Assembly (NCBI RefSeq): GCF_004363175.1
Contig: NZ_SNYR01000003.1
Span: 208,183-272,182, forward strand
Direction of reading: 5' to 3'
DNA length: 64,000 nucleotides
Source: Maritalea mobilis
GTDB lineage: Bacteria; Pseudomonadota; Alphaproteobacteria; Rhizobiales; Devosiaceae
Shown here: piece by piece, positions 16,564-25,198 of the stretch
Numbering within the stretch: position 1 is the stretch's first letter
Layout of the letters: every line of letters starts with the position of its first letter
The notes under the pieces: model-generated
Told to the model about the DNA's origin: nothing
Seen by the model: only the letters and a program-made list of their open reading frames with translations
Databases searched by the model: none
Program-made: the position numbers and the translations under genes

Positions 16564-19180
16564 AGAAATTCACCGCCGCTTTAGCCGATGCTTTTGCGCT
16601 TAAATCTCCAGCCAAGGAGCTAGCGAGTTCGCCAGAAAGGGTCAACTCCCCGCGCCCATCCGCAAATGAATGTCGCGCATCAAGCCCAAAAAATCCAGAC
16701 ACGCCATTGGCCAGATTGCCATTAAAACTCACATCAGTTCCCAACAAGGTGGCGTTCACTTGTGAAGAGCCTGCATCAATAACGCCGTCCAAGCCTGCAC
16801 GCCAGTTCATCTGCATGCCGCCCATCTCAATGGGCGCACCCACCTCACCCCGCACACTCAATTTAGAAACATGCCGCGCATCGACCGCAAGGGGCGCTGG
16901 CCCACCAGTCTCGTCATATCCATCAAGCTGCATAAAGCTATAGCCAATTTGCGCTTTGAAATAACCATTCTGATCCAGCGCGTCCAATGGCATGGTTACG
17001 GCCAATGTGGGCGCAAAAAACTGGCCCCAAAACGCACCGTTAGCCACCTCGCCATTCACATGCCGCTCTGTTTGATTGGAAATCGCACCAGCGGTTACAT
17101 GCGCCGAGATGATCAATTCATCAAATTGCTGGCGCCAATAGGCCCCACCATAAAAGCTTTCCGCGCCCGTGTGATCGCTGTTCGCCCCAACGGTGTAATT
17201 TGAAAGGCCCGCGCCAGCAATCAGACCAAATGTGCTTGTCGCGTTCAAATCATTCTCAAAGCCGCCAATAAACCCGAAATCCGTTTTCTGGAATGCTGAT
17301 GTGCCTGTCCGCTCAGCCACATGCCCAACACCGCCATAAAGCTTGCCCCAAAGCGTCGCCATATCGGGGTCAGGTGCAACACCAATTTTCGCGCCATTGG
17401 CCTGCGCAAGCGAGTAATTGTTCAAATTGAACAAAAGCCGATCTTGTTGCGCAAAAATAGTTGGGTCGATGGTCGCAAGCCGCGTGCCGCCATTGAGCAA
17501 AATGCTGAACCCGTCATAATTGATGATCTCGGGCGCACTTTCCAAATCAGTGTCGCCCTGACCTGTGCCGCCGGTGTCGGCAAAATCCAGTACGGCGCTC
17601 ACACCCGTTTCGATATTCAACACATCAATATCATCTGGGTTGGCACCCCCTGCACCATCATTGCCATTGCCGAAATCAAGGGCACCGATCACAATCGACC
17701 CATTCAGCAAATTCAGCACATCATTGCCATCACTGCGAAAATCAACAGCATGCCCGCCAGTGCCTTCCAAGCGGCCAGAATTCATCACCTGCACTGGCGC
17801 AACATCAAAACGTTCATCCACCATCAAGGCCACATCAGCCAGCACGTCGCCATGATTAGCAATATAGATTTGCCCCCTTCCGCCAAGCGCCGCGCGCAGG
17901 CCCACATTGGTGCTATCAATATCACCAAAATTATTGATGGTGATCACCCCATCATTGGCCACAGCCCCATCAATACCCACATCATTGCTGCTTAAAAGTG
18001 CATTACTATTGATGGTGATATTGCCATTGCCACTTCCTTTAATGCTGGCATCCACAGCTTCATCTTCCGCTGTCACACTGCCCCGCACATTGATATTTAT
18101 GTTGCCATCCCCATCCACAATTTCGGCATCGATGCCTTCTTCATTGTTCGAAACAACATTGCCGGTTGAGGCAATTAAGATATTGCCGCCCTCAGTGTAG
18201 GCCTCAATGCCGTCACGCTGATCACCGGTCACATCACCAACGCTATTGATCAGAACATTGCCTGTTTCCACTTGACCGGAAATCCCCCACAGGCCGCCAT
18301 AAATATCGCCCGTTGAGCTGATCACCACATCACCAGTCCGCGAAAAGCCAGCGATGCCTTCACCAGTATCCGCGTAAACATTCCCCGCATTGAAAATATT
18401 GACCATGCCCTTTTCGGTATCCGCATAAATGCCATATGCACTCAATCCGGTTACCTCAATGGCCCCTTTGTGATCGATATAAATATCACCCTCATCCACC
18501 GCTTCAGCCTGGATGCCATCAGACCCATTGCCAGAGGTGACAATCTCGCCTTCATGTATGATGCGAATATCGCCTGCACCGTCAAAGCTATCGGCAAAAA
18601 TACCGGCGGATATATCGCCAGTTGTTGTTAAATTACCGATCGATTGAACGGTGACATTCCCCCCATCTTTTAAAGAGGCATAAATCGCATCTCCCGGCGT
18701 ATTATCGGTGGTGATATCTCCCTCATGCGTAACTGAAATACCGCCCGCCCCGGTTTCAAGGATAATGATACCTCCGCCACGCGGACCCGTGGCCGTGATG
18801 TCGCCAAAGAAATTCACCAAGACATCGCCAATGCCATCTTCTTCGATATAAACAGCGGGCTCGCTGTCCACGCTAACGCCAAAACGGCCTAGATCTACGT
18901 CAAGTGTAACCCCTGTCGCGGCACCGCCATCACGAAAATCAATGGCTTCAACGTCAAAAGCAGGCGTAATATTTTGCGTGAGGTTTTGCACGATAAGATG
19001 ATCGATCACCGACCCATCTACATTGACGCCAGCTGAAAGATCACCTTCGCAAATGGCTGTGCTGCCATTCACTGTGCACGGACCTGCACTCGGGGGAATT
19101 GCGGTTTGCGCCATTGCGGATTGGGTTGGTCCCCAAACAGCCAGCAAGCTCACCAAGCCAAATGTTAAACGCATGCGCAT
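16562..19180 (-). CDS. Autotransporter (type Va) with beta-helix passenger
   Basis: A protein of 872 residues from the ATG at 19180. A signal peptide (RLTFGLVSLLAVW, cut near AMA-QTA at about residue 25) is followed by a passenger of about ten repeats of roughly 35 residues. Each repeat has the form G[DN][IV]x[IV]xxxG[DN][IV] and then GI[DEY]A, as expected of a right-handed beta-helix rich in Gly, Asp and Asn. From about residue 600 a C-terminal autotransporter beta-barrel starts at LYGGVGHVAERTG and ends in the terminal phenylalanine (AAVNF). No protease, lipase or pertactin RGD signature is visible, so an adhesin or aggregation role is the best guess. Confidence 0.85.
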   Translation of the reverse strand: MRMRLTFGLVSLLAVWGPTQSAMAQTAIPPSAGPCTVNGSTAICEGDLSAGVNVDGSVIDHLIVQNLTQNITPAFDVEAIDFRDGGAATGVTLDVDLGRFGVSVDSEPAVYIEEDGIGDVLVNFFGDITATGPRGGGIIILETGAGGISVTHEGDITTDNTPGDAIYASLKDGGNVTVQSIGNLTTTGDISAGIFADSFDGAGDIRIIHEGEIVTSGNGSDGIQAEAVDEGDIYIDHKGAIEVTGLSAYGIYADTEKGMVNIFNAGNVYADTGEGIAGFSRTGDVVISSTGDIYGGLWGISGQVETGNVLINSVGDVTGDQRDGIEAYTEGGNILIASTGNVVSNNEEGIDAEIVDGDGNININVRGSVTAEDEAVDASIKGSGNGNITINSNALLSSNDVGIDGAVANDGVITINNFGDIDSTNVGLRAALGGRGQIYIANHGDVLADVALMVDERFDVAPVQVMNSGRLEGTGGHAVDFRSDGNDVLNLLNGSIVIGALDFGNGNDGAGGANPDDIDVLNIETGVSAVLDFADTGGTGQGDTDLESAPEIINYDGFSILLNGGTRLATIDPTIFAQQDRLLFNLNNYSLAQANGAKIGVAPDPDMATLWGKLYGGVGHVAERTGTSAFQKTDFGFIGGFENDLNATSTFGLIAGAGLSNYTVGANSDHTGAESFYGGAYWRQQFDELIISAHVTAGAISNQTERHVNGEVANGAFWGQFFAPTLAVTMPLDALDQNGYFKAQIGYSFMQLDGYDETGGPAPLAVDARHVSKLSVRGEVGAPIEMGGMQMNWRAGLDGVIDAGSSQVNATLLGTDVSFNGNLANGVSGFFGLDARHSFADGRGELTLSGELASSLAGDLSAKASAKAAVNF

Positions 19181-19243
19181 AAATTTCTCCCCCAACGCGC
19201 TTTTTGTAGGGGAATTCAGGCTGACTTGCAACGCACGCGCAGA

Positions 19244-20128
19244 TTATTTCACACGCGAAATATACTGCTCGATAAAACTGTCAATCTTCGCCATGACGCC
19301 CATTTCAGCGCTTAAGGGGCGGCTGAAGGAAAATAAGATCTTATAGTGACCCGTTTCAGGCAAAATTACGCTTTCATGCGCCACATCATGTTGCGCCAAC
19401 GCCGCAGCCAATTCCTCTTGATTCCATAGCTTCACCACATCGTCACGATCACCATGAAACATAAGGCTGGGCGGGCTTTGGTTATCTACAAAATAAACCG
19501 GACGGGCCAAATCTGCTTCTGGAACGTCTGCAAAAATCTCTTTGGTGCTGGGCCAATCTTTCGGATCAAACGCATAAGGCCCAGCAAGGCCCACAAATGC
19601 TGCAGGGCGCGACGCCTCTTCAGGGCGATAATCTGCGCCATAAGCCATCAATGCAGCAATATGCGCCCCTGCTGAATGGCCCATCACGATGATTTCTCGT
19701 CCCTCGGCTTGCGCCATCTCGGCAGAAACCCATCCATAGGCCAGCCGCGCATCTTCCATAAAGCCCTCAAATTGAACCTCGGGAAACAAGCGATAATCAG
19801 GGATCACCACATCATAGCCGGCCGCCGCCAAGCGCGTGCCCACAAAATGATAAAATGCCTTTTCGCCCGCCCGCCAAGCGCCGCCATAATAAAACAGGAT
19901 GATAGGGCGTTTCTGATCTAGCTCAGCAGGGTTTGCGGGATAATAATCAAGCCGATGCCGCGCCAATGGCCCATAGCTGATCTCGCGCACATCCTCTTCG
20001 TAAGGATAGGCTGCAGCATGGCTCATCGCCACCAACGCCTTATCCCGCGCAGGTGGATAAAGCGCCACAAATGCCAGCACGCCAATCACGGCCACTAAGA
20101 TCACCAAAAACCAAATCACAATGCGCAC
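19244..20128 (-). CDS. Alpha/beta hydrolase (esterase/lipase, BD-FAE-like) with N-terminal membrane anchor
   Basis: A protein of 294 residues. Residues 3-25 (VIWFLVILVAVIGVLAFVAL) are a signal anchor, so the enzyme faces the periplasm. The oxyanion stretch FYYGGAWRAGEK replaces the HGGxW of related carboxylesterases. The nucleophile elbow is GHSAGAH, with Asp in GDRDDVV and His in ETGHYKI completing the triad. The substrate is unknown. It lies 63 bp upstream of the autotransporter on the same strand and may share its transcript. Confidence 0.85.
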   Translation of the reverse strand: MRIVIWFLVILVAVIGVLAFVALYPPARDKALVAMSHAAAYPYEEDVREISYGPLARHRLDYYPANPAELDQKRPIILFYYGGAWRAGEKAFYHFVGTRLAAAGYDVVIPDYRLFPEVQFEGFMEDARLAYGWVSAEMAQAEGREIIVMGHSAGAHIAALMAYGADYRPEEASRPAAFVGLAGPYAFDPKDWPSTKEIFADVPEADLARPVYFVDNQSPPSLMFHGDRDDVVKLWNQEELAAALAQHDVAHESVILPETGHYKILFSFSRPLSAEMGVMAKIDSFIEQYISRVK

Positions 20129-20230
20129 ATTAACTCCTATTGTCCTGTCAGATACGCATTAGGTGCCAAAATAGTTTCGTTTAAATGCCGCTTCTTGACG
20201 CAAAAGCGGAAAATCATATTCAATTCACCC

Positions 20231-20695
20231 ATGAATGCGCCGGTGACGATCCGCACTTACGTCGAACCCGATTGGCCACATCTCTGTGCCATTCACGATG
20301 CCGCACGCCAAATCGAACTGGCCAGCGCAAAAATTACAGAAGCCGCCTTCGCGCCCTTTCAAAAATGCGCCTATCAAGAAGGGTTTTTTGCCAACAAGAT
20401 CATCGTCGCCACCCGGGCAGAGAACATTTTGGGCTTCGCTGCCTATCGCCCTCGCCAACTCACTTGGCTTTATGTCGACCCGAACAATTTCAGCCAGGGG
20501 ATCGGCCAAAAACTGATCAAACATATCTTGGTCCACACTGAACGACCTTTGGACGTTCAAATGCTCGAAGGCAATCAGCGCGCGCAGCGCCTATATGAAT
20601 TTATGGGATTTGCAGTACACAAGCGCACCAAAGGCAAAATTCAGGGGCGAAAGCCCGTTGAAGCAACGGGCCTTACCCTTAGATTAAACCACTAG
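20231..20695 (+). CDS. GNAT family N-acetyltransferase
   Basis: A protein of 154 residues from the ATG at 20231. The acetyl-CoA site is LYVDPNNFSQGIGQKLIKHI (about 85-104), followed by a conserved EGNQRAQRLYEFMGF, the usual motif B with the catalytic tyrosine. The acceptor substrate is not predictable. Its end overlaps the convergent DUF2189 gene by 12 bp. Confidence 0.87.
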   Translation: MNAPVTIRTYVEPDWPHLCAIHDAARQIELASAKITEAAFAPFQKCAYQEGFFANKIIVATRAENILGFAAYRPRQLTWLYVDPNNFSQGIGQKLIKHILVHTERPLDVQMLEGNQRAQRLYEFMGFAVHKRTKGKIQGRKPVEATGLTLRLNH

Positions 20696-21469
20696 CTTTT
20701 TATAAAGATGCCATGTGGCATGCCCCAACACAGGCAAGGCCAATGCCAGCCCTAAAAACACGGGCGCCATAGCCACAAAGGTGAACAGCACAATCACCGC
20801 TGCAAAGCCGATCATTGGCACAAAATTCTTCGTAACAGCCTTAAAGCTGGTGATGATGGCCGAAACAAAATCCAGCTCACGCTCCAGCAAAAGTGGCATG
20901 GCCACCACCGTCGAGGCGAACAAAACGAAAGAGAGCCCTGCGCCCACAAGCGTGCCAACGGCCAAAAAGCCAAACCCTTCAGATGTGGTAGTAATAATTG
21001 TCACAAACATGCCGATAGACGAAAAGCTTTTAAAGCCAAGAAAAAGCGCCAGCAAAAGCCGAACCTGATAAACCCAAATCCAAAAGATAAACAGCACAAC
21101 AAAGGCCATCCAGCCCAACTGCCGATCCTTTTGCCGAAACATCACCGCAAAAATCTCGCCCATTTTCAAAGGTTCGCCCGCTTGCAAACGGCGCGACACT
21201 TCATAAAGCCCAACGGCAATAAAAGGCCCCAGCAATGGAAAACCAATTGCAATGGGAATGATCATCCATGGCATGTCGTAAATGGAAAGCGCAGCCCAAA
21301 TGGCAAAACCGCCGACAATGTAAAAACCGCCAAAAATTAATCCGTAAATCGGCGCACGCATAAAATCGTGCCACCCTTGGCCGAGCGCTTGGCCCACATC
21401 AGCAAAACTAATTTTATTGACCTGCGGCAAGCCACCAGGTCGCTGAATTGTTTCAGTTTGTTCGGTCAT
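20684..21469 (-). CDS. DUF2189 family membrane protein
   Basis: A protein of 261 residues from the ATG at 21469, with about six membrane helices. The cytoplasmic N-terminus leads into INKISFADVGQALGQGWHDFMRAPIYGLIFGGFYIVGG, the DUF2189 signature. The family has no proven function; some members lie next to cytochrome c oxidase genes. There is no sign of such a link here. Confidence 0.8.
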   Translation of the reverse strand: MTEQTETIQRPGGLPQVNKISFADVGQALGQGWHDFMRAPIYGLIFGGFYIVGGFAIWAALSIYDMPWMIIPIAIGFPLLGPFIAVGLYEVSRRLQAGEPLKMGEIFAVMFRQKDRQLGWMAFVVLFIFWIWVYQVRLLLALFLGFKSFSSIGMFVTIITTTSEGFGFLAVGTLVGAGLSFVLFASTVVAMPLLLERELDFVSAIITSFKAVTKNFVPMIGFAAVIVLFTFVAMAPVFLGLALALPVLGHATWHLYKKLVV

Positions 21470-21637
21470 GTCTCCCCCCAACCGAATAGAGTCGAAAACG
21501 CTCTCACTGATCCAAATTTGCGCCTCCACACAAACGCTTGGTCAGCATCATCCCTGTTGCCATCAAAGCAAGGTTTACGCTGGCTGGCAATCAATAATAG
21601 AAATATTCAGACTCATCCCGCACTAAAGCTGGTGTGG

Positions 21638-22828
21638 TTAAAGCGCCTGCCCCGCCACCCAGGCGGAAGACCATGCCCATTGGAAATTATAACCACCCAG
21701 CCAGCCGGTCATATCCACCACTTCGCCGATGAAATATAGGCCCGCCACCTTCTTCGCTTCCATGGTGCGGTTGTCCAATTCGTCGGTGGCTACGCCGCCA
21801 AGAGTCACCTCTGCTGTGCGATAGCCTTCAGATCCAGTGGGCTTCACCTGCCAGTCCTGAATTTGCTGCGCCAAATTGCGCAATTTCTTGTCGCTCAAAT
21901 CCGCCAAATTGCCGGAAAGTTTTTGCTGCGCCAGCAAAAACTCCACCACCCTTTTGGGAAGCAATGCGTTGAGAATTGTTTGCACGGCGCGTTTGCCATT
22001 TTCCTGCCGCGCCAACCGCAACAGCGCAAACACATCATCGCACGGCAGCATGTTCACCCCAATTTGATCACCCTCCCGCCAAAAGGAGGAAATTTGCAAA
22101 ATGGCGGGCCCGCTTAATCCACGATGGGTAAACAGCAATGCTTCATCAAATCGGGTTTTTGCATGTCGCACCTGCACAGGATCAATAGCCACCCCGGCCA
22201 ACGCCTTAATAGGCTCCAAGGTTGATTGATCAAAAGTCAGCGGCACCAGCCCCGGGCGCGTTTCCACCAACCGCAAACCAAACTGCTTGGCCAGATCATA
22301 GCCAAAACCCGTTGCCCCCATTTTGGGAATAGATTTACCCCCTGTGGCAACAACCAGTTTTTCAACCTCAACGCGCTCCCCGTCGAGCTCAACAACAAAC
22401 CCATTGTCTGTTTTCTCAACATGCTGCACCGTTGTTTGCAGCTTCAGCTCAACACCTGCCGCCCGCAAATCATCCAACAACATGTCGATAATCTGTTGTG
22501 CGCTGTCATCACAAAAAAGCTGGCCCAAGGTCTTTTCGTGAAAAGTAATTTTCCGGTCCCGCACACGGGCAATAAAATCCTGCGCTGAAAAGCGCTTAAG
22601 GGGCGAGATCGCAAAGCGTGGATTTTCGCTCAAAAACTGTTTGTAGCTCGCATTCACATTGGTGAAGTTACAGCGCCCACCGCCAGAAATGCGGATCTTG
22701 TCGCCGGCCTTTTTCGCATGGTCCACCAGCACCACACTGCGCCCACGCTTCCCAGCCTCCGCCGCCGCCATCATGCCAGCGGCCCCAGCCCCAATAATCA
22801 ACACATCCACTTTACGCAAAAAGCTCAC
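21638..22828 (-). CDS. NAD(P)/FAD-dependent oxidoreductase, HI0933/YhiN family
   Basis: A flavoprotein of 396 residues. The N-terminal FAD-binding Rossmann fold is VLIIGAGAAGMMAAAEAGKRG (residues 9-29). IRISGGGRCNFTNVN is the HI0933 family fingerprint. A second motif, LVVATGGKSIPKMGATGFGYDLA, and the C-terminal GLYFIGEVVDMTGWLGGYNFQWAWSSAWVAG complete the family pattern. The physiological substrate is unknown; the relatives are annotated as aminoacetone oxidase-like or BaiN-like. Confidence 0.9.
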   Translation of the reverse strand: MSFLRKVDVLIIGAGAAGMMAAAEAGKRGRSVVLVDHAKKAGDKIRISGGGRCNFTNVNASYKQFLSENPRFAISPLKRFSAQDFIARVRDRKITFHEKTLGQLFCDDSAQQIIDMLLDDLRAAGVELKLQTTVQHVEKTDNGFVVELDGERVEVEKLVVATGGKSIPKMGATGFGYDLAKQFGLRLVETRPGLVPLTFDQSTLEPIKALAGVAIDPVQVRHAKTRFDEALLFTHRGLSGPAILQISSFWREGDQIGVNMLPCDDVFALLRLARQENGKRAVQTILNALLPKRVVEFLLAQQKLSGNLADLSDKKLRNLAQQIQDWQVKPTGSEGYRTAEVTLGGVATDELDNRTMEAKKVAGLYFIGEVVDMTGWLGGYNFQWAWSSAWVAGQAL

Positions 22829-22874
22829 TCCTTAGTTGAAGCGAGCCTTACGCGGAAATCAAACCCTTGGCAAT

Positions 22875-23642
22875 CTAGAGTGTTGGCTCAGCCTGAACTG
22901 GCGCCTCTTCATCAAGCACCAATGTGCCATAAAGCTCTGAAATATAGCCAATGCCAAAAATGAAAGAGAACCAAGCTGTAAACACAACAAAAATGAGAAA
23001 CACAATCCAGCTCAAATCCAAGGGGCCCGGCGTATTTACAAGTCCAAACACATTTAACAATACGCTATAAAGAATGCTCAGCACCGTATAACCAATACTC
23101 AGCACAAGCAGGGTTCCAAAATTTGCCATCGTCGATGCATGGGCTTGCTTAAGTGTAAGCGGCCTCTTCAACGCAGAGGCGGGCAATATAAGGGCGATAC
23201 CAGCAAGATAGGCACCAATTACCACCTGAATAATAAAAGGAAGAATGGCCGCAAAGATTGCACCATATGCGCTTATTAAAAGAAAAGAAAAAATTGAGAG
23301 AATGGCAAAGATCACACCAAAAACAACAACCGCAACAATAATGGCGATCAATATAAGCTTTATGCTGGTAAGTATATAAGATGTGGTGCGTTCCGTCGGC
23401 GGCATATAAAGCCAGCTTTTTGGCTCTTCCCCTAATAGGCAGAAACGGTGCCAGCCAATATATATTGCAGCAATAAACAACACGGCAAGCGCGATATATA
23501 TGAATGAAGACCCTGAAAGACCAATCGATATAACACCAAGCACACCAATTATGGCTAACCAAGCGGCACTCAGCCGAAACGCTACCCCCAAATTCGTAAA
23601 AATGCGCCAAGCGGCCACATAAAGTATATTCAAACCCTTCAT
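22875..23642 (-). CDS. Unrecognised multi-pass membrane protein
   Basis: A protein of 255 residues with about six hydrophobic helices and a short acidic C-terminus (LDEEAPVQAEPTL). I recognise no domain. It is AT-richer and uses more isoleucine codons than its neighbours, which may reflect recent arrival or only its hydrophobicity. It stands alone between the HI0933-family gene and the riboswitch region. Region 23643-23821 upstream holds its promoter and nothing else that I can identify. Confidence 0.6.
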   Translation of the reverse strand: MKGLNILYVAAWRIFTNLGVAFRLSAAWLAIIGVLGVISIGLSGSSFIYIALAVLFIAAIYIGWHRFCLLGEEPKSWLYMPPTERTTSYILTSIKLILIAIIVAVVVFGVIFAILSIFSFLLISAYGAIFAAILPFIIQVVIGAYLAGIALILPASALKRPLTLKQAHASTMANFGTLLVLSIGYTVLSILYSVLLNVFGLVNTPGPLDLSWIVFLIFVVFTAWFSFIFGIGYISELYGTLVLDEEAPVQAEPTL

Positions 23643-23821
23643 AAGAGATCTCTCGAAATATTGGTTAAATGATCGAAGTGATCATGATGCCCATGGCGAA
23701 ACTGTCAAGTCTAAGTCCCTGCATAATCTCAATTATTCTTCCCTGATTGCATATCTGCTTGCCACAATTTAAATCCCCATGCTAAAAACAGCACGCTTTT
23801 GGAATGGTCCAAAGGTACAAA

Positions 23822-23965
23822 CTTCTCAGGGCGGGGCGAAATTCCCCACCGGCGGTAAATGGAGCAATCCATCAGCCCGCGAGCGCCTTTTGGTTTATGC
23901 CGAAAGGGTCAAGCAGATTCGGTGCAAACCCGAAGCCGACGGTCATAGTCCGGATGGAAGAGAAG
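23822..23965 (+). promoter_or_regulatory. FMN riboswitch (RFN element)
   Basis: The aptamer is nearly canonical. P1 is CTTCTC (23822-23827) pairing with GAGAAG (23960-23965). Conserved blocks follow in order: AGGGCGGGGCGAAATTCCCC, ACCGGCGGTAAAT, AGCCCGCGAGCGCC, GATTCGGTGCAAACCCGAAGCC and GACGGTCATAGTCCGGATG. It binds flavin mononucleotide and should lower expression of the downstream transporter when flavin is plentiful. Confidence 0.97.
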
Positions 23966-23969
23966 AAGT

Positions 23970-24023
23970 CGAACAGAAAGAATGCTACGCCCATTTGGCG
24001 TGCATACACGACTTTTCTGTTCG
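23970..24023 (+). promoter_or_regulatory. Hairpin of the FMN riboswitch expression platform
   Basis: CGAACAGAAAG (23970-23980) pairs with CTTTTCTGTTCG (24012-24023) with one bulged base. An inner stem, ACGCC/GGCGT, caps it. No clear T-run follows, and the ribN Shine-Dalgarno (AAAGGAA) is about 40 nt further on. Control may therefore act on translation rather than by simple termination. Confidence 0.5.
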
Positions 24024-24075
24024 GTTCTCCCTTATCACGCCCTGATTCATATCGGTTCGGAAAGGAACTCGACAC

Positions 24076-25002
24076 ATGGATCAGTCCGCAACTCTTTCTT
24101 TGCGTCACCCGGCAATCTTGGCAGGGCTTTATATGGTTGGCGCAGGCATTGCCTTTGCTGCCGTCAATTCGCTCACCCAATTGGCCACCTTAACCCACGG
24201 CACACCGTCAACAGCTGCTGCATTTTGGGAATATCTGCTGGCCTTTGTCATCATGTTGCCGCTGGTGCTGAAAATGGGATCAGGCGCGCTGAAAACAGAA
24301 CGCCCCATCATGCATATTTTGCGGGTCATTTCAGCGTCAATCGGGGTGCAATTGTGGGTGCTCGGCCTCGCAAAAGGCGTGCCCATTTGGCAGGCCATTG
24401 CCTTGATCATGACCTCCACTTTCTTTGTCACCATCGGCGCGGCATTGGTGTTGCGTGAAAAGGTGGGCCCTGCCCGCTGGGCAGCCACCTTGGTGGGTTT
24501 TATTGGTGGCATGGTGATTTTGGAACCATGGGCTGAAGGTTTTACCGTCAACTCATTGCTGCCAGTTGGCGCAGCGCTATTTTGGGCCATCACTTCTTTG
24601 TTCACCAAGGAGCTGACCAAAACTGAGCAAGCCGATTCCATCACGCTATATCTATTATTGCTCACCACCCCTGCCAATGCGCTCTTTGCCTTTATGGCGA
24701 CGCAGGGCAATGCGGAAATGAGCCTTTTGGATGGCTTTATGATCTCCAACAATAGCGCGCTGATCTACATCATCGCTGCAGGCCTTTTGGTGGCGATCGC
24801 GCAATTCCTGATCACCAAAGCTTATGCAACTGCCGACGCGGCCTATGTTCAGCCCTTCGACCATCTCAAACTGCCCTTTAACGTGTTGGGCGGCCTTTTG
24901 GTATTTGGCTGGGTGCCAACCGGCAACCTTTGGGTAGGTGCCGCACTTATCATTGTGGCCTCGCTTTACATTGCCCAGCGTGAAGCCAAGCAAAAGCCAT
25001 AA
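24076..25002 (+). CDS. ribN: Riboflavin transporter RibN (DMT/EamA family)
   Basis: A protein of 308 residues with ten membrane helices in two EamA halves (about 15-150 and 160-300). The DMT fold alone does not reveal the substrate, but the gene lies directly behind an FMN riboswitch. This is the arrangement described for ribN, the riboflavin importer of rhizobia and other Alphaproteobacteria. Assignment therefore rests on established knowledge of that pairing. No riboflavin-synthesis gene is adjacent, as is usual for ribN. A terminator follows directly. Confidence 0.88.
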   Translation: MDQSATLSLRHPAILAGLYMVGAGIAFAAVNSLTQLATLTHGTPSTAAAFWEYLLAFVIMLPLVLKMGSGALKTERPIMHILRVISASIGVQLWVLGLAKGVPIWQAIALIMTSTFFVTIGAALVLREKVGPARWAATLVGFIGGMVILEPWAEGFTVNSLLPVGAALFWAITSLFTKELTKTEQADSITLYLLLLTTPANALFAFMATQGNAEMSLLDGFMISNNSALIYIIAAGLLVAIAQFLITKAYATADAAYVQPFDHLKLPFNVLGGLLVFGWVPTGNLWVGAALIIVASLYIAQREAKQKP

Positions 25003-25011
25003 ACCTGCAAA

Positions 25012-25045
25012 AGAAAAAAGGGGGTCGCACGCCCCCTTTATTGAT
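25012..25045 (+). terminator. Terminator after ribN
   Basis: AAGGGGG and CCCCCTT close around TCGCACG, preceded by an A-run and followed by TATT. The hairpin is directly before the first FNR-type box of the nirK promoter and separates ribN from the denitrification genes. Confidence 0.7.
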
Positions 25046-25054
25046 CTAGATCAA
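25041..25054. promoter_or_regulatory. Perfect FNR/NNR-type box, distal site of the nirK promoter
   Basis: TTGATCTAGATCAA matches the TTGAT-N4-ATCAA consensus of the CRP/FNR family with perfect symmetry. Its centre is about 151 bp before the nirK start codon and 73 bp from the proximal box, close to seven helical turns. Confidence 0.75.
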
Positions 25055-25113
25055 TAAAACACGTGTTATCTTTTTGATTAGACACTATTTTTCGAAAAAT
25101 TGAGCCTTTTTAT

Positions 25114-25127
25114 TTGATCTAGCACAA
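25114..25127 (+). promoter_or_regulatory. Proximal CRP/FNR-type box of the nirK promoter
   Basis: TTGATCTAGCACAA keeps one perfect half-site; the other half, CACAA, is the NnrR-type variant. Its centre at about 25120 is 78 bp upstream of the nirK start. A class II activator position would place the transcription start near 25162. The NNR-type regulator encoded at 29132 is the natural candidate. Confidence 0.65.
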
Positions 25128-25198
25128 AGAAGCGATCACTTCCTGAAGCTACCTTCTCCTCATCAAGACCAACAAATGAGATCTTAAAGGAGAACGTC

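Noticed and set aside
17800..18950. Repeated DNA in the autotransporter gene considered as CRISPR or another repeat array
   Set aside because: The periodicity is at protein level only (beta-helix repeats); DNA units are not identical and the frame is open throughout.
22875..23642. Membrane protein as evidence of a genomic island
   Set aside because: Its AT-rich composition can follow from its isoleucine-rich helices, and no integrase, tRNA junction or repeats flank it.
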